Below are positions 23,950 through 34,187 of a stretch of 64,000 nt of DNA, one piece after another (within the stretch, counting starts at the first letter, position 1; every line of letters starts with the position of its first letter). Made by a program: the position numbers and the translations under genes. The DNA comes from Hydractinia symbiolongicarpus (Eukaryota > Cnidaria > Hydrozoa > Anthoathecata > Hydractiniidae): assembly GCF_029227915.1 (NCBI RefSeq), contig NC_079886.1:23476501-23540500 (forward strand), given 5' to 3'. The notes beneath the pieces were generated by a model that worked only from the letters and a program-made list of their open reading frames with translations, made no database searches and was not told where the DNA came from.

Positions 23950-24760
23950 CTTTAATTATGGACTGCGATCAATTCAGTACCGCCGTGACAGAAGATTCTG
24001 AGTTTGCCCCTCCATAAGACTCCCTTACCTTCGTGCACCAAAGACACCTCGAAAAAACAAACAAACAAAAAAACAAAGCTTGGACATGCTTCTGAAAAAA
24101 AATTAAAAAAAAAAACGGAAATCGAGAACTTTGGGCCATGCATAAATATCATCCCCACCATTTCCCTTACAAAAGACCGAATTACCCACTGGAAGCAGAT
24201 ATTTCACCACACAGCCACCTCCCTTCACCATATTTTTCTGGAACAGGTCAATTAAAACATCACGCACATGCAATCTAAATTAAATCAAATTGAGTTACAA
24301 TTACAGTACATACATAAATCAACACCCATACCAGACAACATAACGTGCGGCCAATCCTCTTCAGGTAAGTCAGGTAAATATTCCTCTACACTTCTGCCTC
24401 CTATTGTGACCACCAACAACAATCTAATAATCAAAAGAACCACACTCCTTCCTAAATAAGAAATTCCTGATCAAACGCGTCGACTAGTACCATTTATGAA
24501 CCTCAAAATCAGACCACCTAAATTACACTACAAGAAAAACACCCTAACACCTAACAACCACAACTCCAATTAAAATCGAAGAAACACCCAATCCAATGAC
24601 TACTATAAAATTCAAAGAAAAAAAAACAAAAACAACTATCAAACCTAACAAAAAGAATATAAACCAACAGCACCAGAGAGCACAATAAAATACAGGGATT
24701 ATCGCTAGTTTTAGCAATATATCTCACACACATATACACCTCCCCACTGCCATGGTAGGC
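23950..24760. other. A/C-rich, G-poor segment
   Basis: The plus strand becomes strikingly poor in G and rich in A and C from about 24040 to 24740, unlike its flanks. Open frames here (24004-24255 and 24268-24459 plus) are His/Thr/Pro/Asn-rich by composition and show no domain. Such skew is typical of a retroelement 5' region, but no identifying motif is visible. Confidence 0.4.
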
Positions 24761-25256
24761 CTTACAAAATTATTTTGCAGTATTTTTTTTAATTTCAACG
24801 TAGTCCAAATTTAAACAATCTTTGTATCCAGCCATCTACAAAATATTTTGAGAACAAGCGCGCTCGCAACATGCATTTACTTGCACTATCGCGTGCTATA
24901 ATTACAAATTTTACCTAAGTTTCTGGCCAAGAGGCTGTGGAGCGATATGCGTGATAAGGTTGAGGATAGGAGCATAAATATTAGAGTTTGCGCGATGTTA
25001 TTGTCTTGCAGTAGTTACAACTATTAAAATACAGGGTTGTTTCTTCTATCATTATTCTTTTTTGGGGATAAAGGGGCGCACGGGGCACGTGTGACTAGAC
25101 TTGTAGAAGGGCCAAGTTATAGTACAGTTTTTTGTCATATTTTAGCCTTTACATGCATTGTGCAGTGGATTTCAATGAACGCTTTGTTAAAAAATAACAA
25201 ACACACACACTAATTTATCTACAGGCACTATTTCCACAATCATAAGCTATGAAAAT

Positions 25257-25281
25257 GCACTAAATACAAGCCTGGTATGTA
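25257..25281. repeat. (TATG)n microsatellite
   Basis: About five tandem TATG units (tatgtatgtatgtatgtatg) stand immediately before the open frame at 25285. Confidence 0.85.
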
Positions 25282-25284
25282 TGT

Positions 25285-25557
25285 ATGTATGTATGCTCTA
25301 TCTATGATCAAAACTGGTACATAGGAAACATTATCGAATGCTCTTTGGAGAACAATGACCTCCTGTTAAAGTTTATGACGCGTCAAGGAACAAGTTTTAC
25401 GTGGCCTAGAGTTGATGACATATGTTGGGTACCAGTTAAGCATATTAATTGTAACATTGATACACTTGAAGTTCAAGGTCATGGTGCACGTTGCTATCAT
25501 ATATCCTCTGATGAACTGAACAAAATTTCTAGTTTGTTCACTAAAATATTTTCATAA
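25285..25557 (+). pseudogene. Fragment of a transposon-associated protein (WPRVDDICWVP type)
   Basis: The frame reads YDQNWYIGNIIEC, LLLKFMT, FTWPRVDDICWVP and ISSDELNKISSLF, then stops. I recognise this W-x-G ... FMxxxG...WPxxDDICWVP block as a C-terminal segment recurring in uncharacterised transposon-linked proteins of cnidarians and other invertebrates. No catalytic domain is present. The upstream part is absent, replaced by the microsatellite, so this is probably a relic. Its function is unknown. Confidence 0.45.
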
Positions 25558-26191
25558 TGAAAAATACTGATGTTAATAGATATATTTTTAAATTTGCTAT
25601 TCATTGATAATTGATTATGAAGCATAATTAGATCCCGTATTAAGTATATGTACAGAAGTACATGTTTAAGAGATTTTCTGTGGTTGCTACTTTGGATGGT
25701 CATAATTTGAAACATCATTGATATATAATGGCCGTGATTTAATTTAGTGCTAGTATACCATAGGTTTAAAGATAAAAATTAAGCATGAACATTATTTATC
25801 ATAACAATTTCGGTTGCAGAGGCATAAAAATCACACAAAAATTATTGCGCACAATCAGTTTTTTTTAAAAAAATTCACTACATTTGAAAACACAGATATG
25901 TATAAAAATATAGACTTTTTTGATTTATGAGGCGCCGTATCGGACAAAAGCAAATTCTCGTTTATATAAGCTATATTATTTTTATGTGACATTATTATTT
26001 TATTTTTTTACGTTTTATTTTGTGTTTGTATTTTTTGTCAGAGACTATTTTTTGTTGTATGATTTTTATATGGCACAAATTTATATTTATGCGACACAAA
26101 TGTTTTTTTATAATGCACAGTCTGGCTAAGAGATACATATTGTTAACAAAGACGCGCGAAAACACATAATAAAAAAGTTTATTTATACAAG

Positions 26192-26383
26192 ATGGCTTCT
26201 TCAGGTTCAGGAGAGTCTTTGATAAACGTAGAGTCTCTTGCTCGTATAGCAGAACGAATAGTTATGCATCCAGCATTTCAACAAAGCATCGGGCAGCTGT
26301 CGATTCTTTATCTTCAAGCTCGAATAATACCAGTGCTTCTAGACTGTAACTGTAAACTGTATAACTACAGTAAGGTCATTTAA
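26192..26383 (+). pseudogene. N-terminal fragment of the element's HECT gene (candidate)
   Basis: ATG at 26192 opens MASSGSGESLINVESLARIAERI. The frame runs to the LINE junction near 26370 and reads a few LINE codons before stopping. It lies between the left TIR and the HECT part resuming after the LINE at about 28897. I infer it is the start of the same gene, because the position and strand fit, but the middle region is missing or deleted. No domain is visible in the fragment itself. Confidence 0.4.
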
Positions 26384-28898
26384 TCGCCTACACGCATTTC
26401 AAAAGAAAGTAGAACACTAATTGATTCAATTTTTACAACCGATAAATCAAAAATAAACGACTCTTTGGTATACACTAACTCTCTCAGCGATCACTGCCTA
26501 ATCGGAATCAGCCGAAAAGCAAACTGTAAACGCTATCCTCAAAAGAACATCAAAGCAAATGATTATTCAAAATACAACAAAGAAGGTCTAAAAAATAAAA
26601 TTTGCAACGTACCAGGGGAAAATTGTTTAACTGTTACCGACTTAAACCAAGCATGGAACTTATTCAAATACTACTTATCAACTGCAATCAATAAACATGC
26701 GCCACTTAAAGAAAAAACTGTACGTGGAAAATCCAACCCCTGGATAACCAGAGAAATCAGAAACTTAATGAATACGCGTGATTATCATCATCGCCGTTTT
26801 AAACGATCAAATTCTACTGCAGACTGGGAAAGTTATAAATCTTACCGAAACTTTGTAACCAATCGCATTCGTGTTGCAAAGGCAAATCACCTTCGTGCTG
26901 CTCTTAAAAAATCTTCAGCAAATCCAAGAGATTTTTGGAAACAAATTAAGTCGTGCTACCCTACTAAAGATTCGTCAAGTCCGAGCAAAACATTCGTAAT
27001 CAATAGAACAGTACCATCCAATATTCGATCAATTGCGAACAATTTTTGCTCTTTTTTCACCAAAGTTGGTTCAAGTCTCATGAAATCATCAATAACCAAC
27101 TTTACTTGGAAACTGTTCAACATATGTAATTATATGCGCACGATTAATAAAAAGAATGTATCATTTAAATTCCAACCAGTGACAATTAATCAGGTGAATA
27201 GAGTACTAAAATCGGTTAAAACGGCTAAAGCTGCTAATATTGACACTATCCCCGGTAGGATAATTAAAGATATCTCAAACGAACTAGCTGCACCTGTCAT
27301 GTTCTTGATAAACAAGGGTTTGGAAACTGGTACATTTCCAACCTGTGAAAAATCTGCAAAAATAATACTATTGCATAAATCTGGCGATCGCTCAAACATA
27401 GATAACTACCGACCCATTTCCGTACTAAATGTGTTGTCTAAAGTCATCAAACGAATCGTCTACGACCAGCTAGCCGATTATTTAGAAAATCAAGATCTAT
27501 TGAGTGAGCACCAATATGGTTTTCGACGAAAAAGATCTACACATGAAGCGGTTAAATCACTTGTTGAATAAAAGTAAGACAACCAGAGCTCTATTCATGG
27601 ATTTGACCTTTGATACCGTAAACCATGGCTGCCTTCTCCAGAAACTGCCTTTTTATGGTATTACTAGCACTGAAATTGATTGGTTAAGCAGTTATCTTTT
27701 TAACCGAGGTCAAACTGTTTTCATTGATGGAGCATACTCAGATCCTGAAAATATGACGCATGGTGTACCCCAAGGTTCCATTCTGGGTCCATTGTTATTT
27801 ATTCTTCTTATCAATGACTTACCGTGCCAATTGAAACACTGTCGAGTATTGATGCATGCTGATGACACAGATATATATTTATCAAGCAAGTCACTAGATG
27901 AACTTGAACATTGTTTAAATTTGCATGCAAATATCATTCACGATTGGATGAAGGAAAATTGCCTAATTCTTAATTCAAAAAAGGGCTAAACAGAATTTGT
28001 CGTCTTTGCGTTCCGAAAACCACAAGCCTCTGTCAGTATTGTGATCGATCAAAATGATATAAACCAACCAGATTATTATGAATACATTGGGATTCAACTG
28101 GATACTCACCTTAACATGAACCATCACCTTAAAACATACAGGCGTATAACCTCACGCATCAAACTTTTATATAAAATACGTTACAAAATTTCTCCAAATG
28201 TTGCTGAAACCATCTTTAACTCAATGATCCATCCACTGTTCTTCTACTGCTACGACATATTTGGTGGAATGAATAAAACATGGATTGGAAAATTTTTGAG
28301 TCCTTGCTAAGAAGAGCTAAGCACATCATCAGAACCCGCAAGAATTGGTCAACATTCGTCACTCAAAGAAAACGGAAAGTAGCAATTGATGTGTTCACAG
28401 CCGTCAACGATATTACTGTTGACAGCATTTTAAAATTGGTTAGCCATTCGATTAACACCAGAGGAAAGAGATCTAAATTAGTCTTACCTAACATCAAGAC
28501 GGAAGCTGGTCGGAAACTTACGTATTATCAAGGAGCTTTAGTTTTTAATAGTCTCCCCTCTAATATCAGGGAAGAAAAGAGTATGATAAATTTTAAAAAG
28601 TTTTTGAAACAAAGTGAGTTCTAGGTCTATTACCTTAGTTTGAATCCTAAACTCAAACTTTTTCTAATTCCCATTTTTGCTAATTATCTGTTCATAGTCT
28701 GCTATTTGATTCTTATTTTTTTTTCTTTTCTTTTTTTCTAACATTCTCATAATTTTATATATATTATTTAAAACAAAAAACAATTTTGGGTCTTTTTTTA
28801 TTTTGTTTTAACAGGTCACTCGTTGATAACAGTGCAGATATATTATATCATACTGAAGATGTAAACCTGTATAAATATGATTAATAATAATAATAATT
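26370..28898 (+). mobile_element. 5'-truncated CR1/L2-like non-LTR retrotransposon (LINE)
   Basis: The sequence begins within the endonuclease 3' end (SDHCLIGI at 26489) and continues through a linker into a reverse transcriptase. The 3' UTR ends in a (TAA)n tail at 28882-28896. The insertion lies inside the IS3EU-like element and separates the two parts of its HECT gene. The truncation point is near 26370. A simple trinucleotide tail and the RT motifs fit the CR1/L2 (Jockey superfamily) clades. No clear target duplication was identified. Confidence 0.85.
26384..28624 (+). pseudogene. LINE ORF2: endonuclease end and reverse transcriptase, frame-broken
   Basis: Frame-continuous to 27571: endonuclease end (SLSDHCLIGI), PWITREIRNLM, ILLHKSGDRSNIDNYRPIS, NQDLLSEHQYGFRRKRST. 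After a frame change, 27570-27989 gives the palm: FMDLTFDTVNH, GVPQGSILGPLLF and LMHADDTDIYLS. The catalytic box is HADD where functional relatives usually have YADD or FADD. A stop at 27987 and further frame changes precede 28041-28310 (YIGIQLDTHLN) and the C-terminal part to 28624. The copy is inactive. Confidence 0.85.
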
Positions 28899-29736
28899 AC
28901 AAAAAGATCAGGTGGCAATTTGCAAATATACAAAATTTTTGGAGTAATTGTGGCCAACAGTCTTTTACAAGATGGACCTTTTTTTCAATCATTTCGCACC
29001 TTGTTACAACATGAGCATGCTAGTTCAGGAGGATTTTCTGTGACTGATATACCTTTGACATCGTCAACTGGATGTTTAATAAGTTTTATTAAAAAATTAT
29101 TAAAATGTAATGAAGATGTAGAAATTCAAGCGTTATTTAGCAGTGCTGATGGTCCAGCATATGAGCAAATTGTGGCATTATCGGACTGGAATAACGATGT
29201 AGAAGTTACAGTAAACAACAGAAATATTTTGATTGAATTATAATTCAAGATGAACTCGTTGTTCGTCGATGTAAAAAATACATGCGCTCAAAGAAGGTTT
29301 GGCTACAATGCATTTTAATGTATATTTATATATCCCTGTTTTTAGGGAGATCTTCACAGGTGTAAAGCATGTAACTTTGGACTTGGTTTTAAATATTTGT
29401 GAGTGGAAAAATGTGAACAGTTAAAGCCCAGCAGAGTCATTAGCACAACAATGGTTTAAAGATTACTTGTCACAATGCACGGAAAATAAGCTTGTGATGT
29501 TTTTGAAATTTGCAACTGGTTTCGAAAATACATTATCCTTCAACGGACGAAAAATATTAATTGGGTATATTGATGAAAATTTACCACATGCCTCTGCATG
29601 TTCATTTAGTTTCATGCTACCTTTGTGCAATAAAGATGATAAAGTCATAATCCATCGAATGATTGATATTATACTAAATTACGAAAGTGTCGGTTTTGGC
29701 GATTATTACTATTTATTACTTTTAATTTTCTTATAA
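28897..29736 (+). pseudogene. HECT-domain (E3 ubiquitin ligase-like) gene of the IS3EU-like element, C-terminal part
   Basis: 28897-29242 reads RSGGNLQIYKIFGVIVANS, LLQDGP and SDWNNDVEV, the N-lobe landmarks of HECT-like proteins. After a frame change near 29240, DELVVRRCKKYMRSK follows. 29410-29697 holds the C-lobe: FLKFATGFENTLSFNGRK, ENLPHASACSFSFMLP and the terminal ESVGFG. In HECT ligases the Cys of LPxAxTC takes ubiquitin from E2 before passing it to substrate; here the matching Cys is at 29599-29601. Frame shifts and a stop near 29430 show it is decayed. It converges on the minus-strand transposase inside the same TIRs. Identity as HECT is well supported; a role in transposition is inference. 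Confidence 0.7.
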
Positions 29737-29958
29737 TTTTGTTATGATTTCGAAAGTTATGTTTTACTATGTTTGTGGAGGCATCCTTAAGACAATTTTT
29801 TATCCAAAGTTTTAACGCATGTTTTTTCTTATGTGGAATTTATCCCAATAATTTTTGTCTTACTTTGACTCTTATAAGGTTAGTTCAAATCCAGATTTCC
29901 AGATTTAGACAAATCTGGAAATTATTTGTTAATTTTGTTTTTACTGTGTCTGGTGCTT

Positions 29959-31481
29959 TTAGTGTCCGTTTATTTCGTTTAATACATGTAGATAAACATC
30001 CACCATATTTTGTCTATATATATTTTGTCTATGCTGGGAAATATATTGTGTTAATTCATGACGTGTGTCTTCAGTTATCAAGTGATCAATCTCTAGTACC
30101 ACGACTGCTTCATTTTCTTCAGTACCATGTGTGCCCTCCTCTATCACACCGAAATTTTCCAACTCGCTATTGATTAAATGGTCGAAACTAGAAGTGTCAG
30201 AGTTAAAGATCTCTTGCATGCCCAAATGCCACATCTGATTAGGAGAAATATTTCTAGCAGAACTTAGTGGATGATTGTTCCAGTCATTAATAAGTTCAGC
30301 GAGAGACTCGTTAATTAACGGTAAAAAAACCATATGCAGCGCAAACAATTGGTGTTCCTTTAAACAATCGAGAAATCCCATGCTTTCCATCGTTTAAAAT
30401 ATTCCACTATAGTAACGAACTACCAAGCGTTTAACATCAAGCCACAATCTCTCTATACGTTGATTATGTACAGATGAGCCAACAATCATGCTAGCGCGGT
30501 TTAAACCTTTTCTTGTTATCATAAATCGAGAAACAGGAACATTTTTAACTCCCATATCACTACGCACACGAGATGGTAATCCATGTTCGTTTACAGCACT
30601 TTGGAATAGCTCCAAAACGGTGTCCGACTTGTTATTCCCGGTGCACCTTAAGTAAACAATCTTTCTGCTGAATCCATCAATGCCGCCATGAATAACAAAG
30701 CGCCAGCGTATAAGCTTATGATGGCCGTCTATGTGCCTAAATGGTAAAACATTGCCTGAACAAGAGAAATCAATTTTTATATCTAAGAAAAAAACAAACC
30801 CTACCATAAAGCATTTGGGTGTTTTACATTGTAGTCTCTAATGGTAATTCTCCTTCGCAATAATCTATTTATTGATTCAACTTCCATAATAGCATCGCGT
30901 ACTTTCCTTCTTTGCACATAAATGTACGAAGAGCACTGATGACCATTGTTTCACCAGCATCTGGAACTCTATCCAGTATAGTGCGGACAGCGTCGTTTAA
31001 TTGTTCTGAATCAACCTGGTGGTAAAAGTTTCTTGGACCACTTGTATTGGAAATTAACATTCCATATTCCAATCGTCTTCTCCTTAACGTTCTATCAAAT
31101 ATTTGCAAGATCTGAGATACAACTTTCCAACTCTTATATAAATCAAAGAGATGTTGAATGACATTCTTAGAAACATCTTTTCTAGGTCTACCGCCAGTTA
31201 ATGTCATAACAGTCTTCTCCACTGTGTGTTACTGCAATTCCCATTAAAAAGAAATCCAATTGAACTTTGATTCTTTCTGCTTCATTTTTCAGGTGTTCTA
31301 TTTCATTATAAACATCTATATTATCTGCAAATTGATGCATCAGTGTTCCCAAGAAGGATATGCTGTTCTCGATTCTTAGGTGGCAAAATTCAACAGAATC
31401 GGAATTATCTGATGACAAGGAATGCTGAGCGTTTACAATTTCACCAGAAACAGCGCGGAACAAAGAGCAGTTCATCATCAA
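29959..31481 (-). pseudogene. Integrase-core (rve, DDE) transposase of the IS3EU-like element
   Basis: On the minus strand: an N-terminal region (31481-31190), TGGRPRKDVSKN and a helix-turn-helix-like stretch, then QRRKVRDAIMEVES and [18 protein letters not shown]. After a 68-nt intron comes [11 protein letters not shown] (first Asp), [19 protein letters not shown] (second Asp) and HNQRIERLW (Glu). The C-terminal part runs to the stop at 29959. All three catalytic residues remain. Damage includes a frame change near 31200, another near 30900 and an in-frame TAA at 30394-30396 where only one codon separates it from the continuing frame. The family is widespread in cnidarians as integrase-core proteins. 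Confidence 0.82.
30737..30804 (-). other. 68-nt spliceosomal intron in the integrase-core transposase gene
   Basis: On the minus strand the sequence reads TTTATG|GTAGGG ... ACCATTTAG|GCACATAGAC. Removing it joins NAL to WHIDGHHKL, exactly the expected catalytic region; unspliced, the frame stops after NALW. The pyrimidine-rich 3' end and GT..AG borders support a real intron. Confidence 0.8.
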
Positions 31482-31752
31482 GCTCCATTATTGCTTCAAT
31501 AACAAACAACATATGTTCAGAGCTAACATTTTACTTCATAAAAAATAAGTCATACAAAAATAATACATGATTGTGCTATAAAAAAGTCATAACGCAAAAA
31601 AAAATTCATAACAGTAAAAAAAAAATTCTAACATAATAAAAATATTTTATATCGTAAAAAAATCATGCCGTAAAAAAAAACCTTTGGCATAAAAATAATA
31701 TTGGGCACCACAAAATAAAATGTCTTACTTTTGTCCGCTATGGCGCCTCATA

Positions 31753-32345
31753 AAGATTATCTTATTAAATTTTCCAAACTGAAAATTATTTCTTGCAGTA
31801 CTTTTTTTTCTCCCAAATTTTGTGAAAATTTTGCAATTTCTGTCCAGGCAATACTTTGGAAGGTCAAATTTTGAAACCCCATAAAAATAAAATGATTAAG
31901 TTTAAGTTAAATGATGGAAAATTATTAGTTTTAAAAGAAAAAAAAGTATAGACCTTTTTACACTTTGATATTTGGGTAAACGAGACATCAAAATCCTCAA
32001 AAAAATTACTTGCATGCATTTTTTTCGAAAATCGACCATATTTAAATGTAAGGTTATGTATACAAGCACTCAGAATCCCAAGATTTTTTTTAAATGTTGA
32101 TGGATACTTTGAAGATTATCTGCCGAAATTTTCAAAGACAGAAAATCTTTCCCGCACTGCTTTTTTTCACTTGGAATTTTGTGAAAATTTAGGAAATTCT
32201 GTGTGGGTGGTACTTCGGAAGGTCATATTTTGAAACCCCATCAAAATAAAATGATTAAATTTAGATTGAATGATGGAAAAGTATTTGTTCTAAAAGAAAA
32301 AATAAGTATGGACCTTATCTCACCTTGATATTTGAGTTACTGGCG
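31753..32345. repeat. Two diverged ~230-bp direct repeats, ~360-bp period
   Basis: 31753-31985 and 32112-32340 align end to end. Shared phrases include AAGATTATCT, TTTTGTGAAAATTT, GGAAGGTCA.ATTTTGAAACCCC, AAAATAAAATGATTAA and CACTTTGATATTTG-like ends. The first copy starts exactly at the right TIR of the IS3EU-like element. The second copy therefore shows what the insertion site looked like (ACTTTGAAGATTATC). Confidence 0.75.
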
Positions 32346-33856
32346 CATCTAGTCTACACCACCAAAGTTCTTCTTCAATTCTTTACAAAGTTCAGCAGTT
32401 TTAGACAGATTGTTTCGAGCCTCATAGAGAACAAGTGCACAGATTATATAATCAAAAATTCTAGAAATTAAAAAAAAGGTTGCGAAGCATTTCGCAAGTT
32501 GCAAGCAAAATTAAACTATCCAATACTTTGTCCCTAGCGCTTCTTGTCTAATTGGCGCTAACATCTTCCGAAATACATCAAAATTGAATATCATGTAGAA
32601 GAACCCTGGGGACGAGGTAGGAAAATGAACGCTCTGCGGAACAATTCGTTGCTCAAAAACAATTTTTTTGCGAATAGACTGCGCGAGTATTTGATGTGCG
32701 TGGGATATTCTTTTCAAAATGTGCGAGAAAATTAGATTACGCGAAACTAACAAAAACGAATAACGCGTGTTAAAATTTTGTACCGCCTTTTCCCACAGAA
32801 TGGTAAAAGTTAAGAGCGCAATACAAAAGTACACTTTTAGCAGTATTCCAAAAGATATGTGATACATCGAGTTGTACTACCCGCAGAAGTTGGTCCTAAC
32901 GTTAACGATTTCGCAAATGACCTCACAACAAAACATATTTTTTTCACGTAAAAATACCAGCAGTAGAAGCCACAGAATCTGCTGGAACGAATTTCGAAAA
33001 CTCACGGGAAACAATTAAAACAAAAACAAACAAATCAAAACAGTTTTTTAACTTTATCAAGATTTATTAAATAGCTTCAAATTTGGGCAGAAAAACAATA
33101 ACGGATTCGCCTTCTTTTCACCACACGCATTAGAAGATTACATCACTCACTCCCATTGTACACAATCTAAAAGAAAAAGAAAACATTTTCATATAGTGAA
33201 GCTTCCAGTGCCTTTAAGGGATGGCCAAGTCAATGGAATTGAAAGCACTGTTTTTCATCTTATAAATAATTAAGGCTAATTCGGAAAAGTATAAAAGAAA
33301 AAAACTAAACAATTTGGCAACTTTACTAATTTTATACGCAAAGTTCCAACCATACCAACAGTTTCCAAATCTGACAAAATAATTTTAGAAGTGTTTATTT
33401 TTTCAGAATTTGATTGATGCAAGGCCAAGGGAAATTAAATAAGTTTATTGTCCTAGACCCATTTAAAAACATATGCTTCTCATCATTCGGTTTTTTTTCA
33501 ACCAACATTAATGTAATCACCCAGAGGAAATTATAATGTCTCTTGTGTGTGTTTTAGAAGCTGAGTACACAAATACACAAATATTACAAGTGCTGAACTT
33601 TGGCAATCATATTTTGCAATCAGACCCTTTTAAAAACTATGCTGAACCATGTCAATTATTAAATTCAGCACTAATAGAAAAGCACCTTGGATAGGATTCA
33701 AATGGTTTATCGTGAATGAAATAGTAATTTTTACACAAATAATTTAAAAAATAATGAACTTTGTTATGTGGGTTGTTCTCAAACACACGTGGGCGGTGGA
33801 CAAAAAACTGTGATGTAATTTCTCTTGGTCTATTATTCCTGAGAATATTCTAAAAT
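32346..33856. other. No gene recognised
   Basis: The minus-strand frame at 32511-32867 has no recognisable domain. The rest is A/T-rich with no coding signal, repeat boundary or RNA gene that I can support. Confidence 0.35.
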
Positions 33857-34178
33857 AAGAGGGTGTCAATAAGCTGCAAACAGCCACATATATAAGGGCG
33901 AGTTCGGGCAACTTTTCCAATTAAATTAGTGATTGTCTTCCAAAACCGCCTGCACTTTCCCGAACTTGCCTTTCCCGAACTTGCCGAAAGTTATTTATCA
34001 AGTAAATTTTATCAAAAACCATCAAAAACAGTTCTTTTAAGAACTTTACTACCACATAGTTTACTTTATGGTCTATGCAGGTTTTTTCGGGTGAATACTT
34101 CAATTTTTTTGCAAAACGCTAAACTTGCCCAAAAACGCCTGCAAGTTATACGGCGTATGCAGCTTATCAGCACCCTTG
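33857..34178. mobile_element. MITE with ~20-bp TIRs and 9-bp target duplication (322 bp)
   Basis: The left end reads AAGAGGGTGTCAATAAGCTG and the right end, reverse-complemented, reads CAAGGGTGCTGATAAGCTG. TTCTAAAAT stands immediately outside both ends (33848-33856 and 34179-34187). A 9-bp duplication suggests a Mutator- or Merlin-type transposase, but no coding sequence is present. A related terminus lies at 44140-44192. Confidence 0.8.
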
Positions 34179-34187
34179 TTCTAAAAT

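Larger units (their letters stand above)
25926..31752. mobile_element. IS3EU-like DNA transposon with HECT gene and integrase-core transposase (interrupted by a LINE)
   Basis: The left end 25926-25950 and right end 31728-31752 are 25-bp inverted repeats with two mismatches. Both start TATGAGGCGCC and end CGGACAAAAG on their outer-to-inner strand. Flanking six bases are TTGATT (left) and AAGATT (right), a decayed candidate 6-bp TSD. The TAYGNG-type terminus, 6-bp TSD and integrase-core transposase fit the IS3EU superfamily as I remember its definition. Subterminal arms (25950-26160; 31560-31728) share A/T-rich degenerate repeats with TTATGCG/CATAACGC motifs. Inside are a HECT-domain gene (+) and the transposase (-), facing each other. 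A LINE of ~2.5 kb splits the HECT gene. Confidence 0.85.

Noticed and set aside
29769-30173. 134-codon plus-strand frame
   Set aside because: Antisense of the C-terminal part of the minus-strand integrase-core transposase for much of its length, and hydrophobic only by composition.
32511-32867. 118-codon minus-strand frame
   Set aside because: No recognisable motif, and codon content looks like chance opening in A/T-rich DNA.
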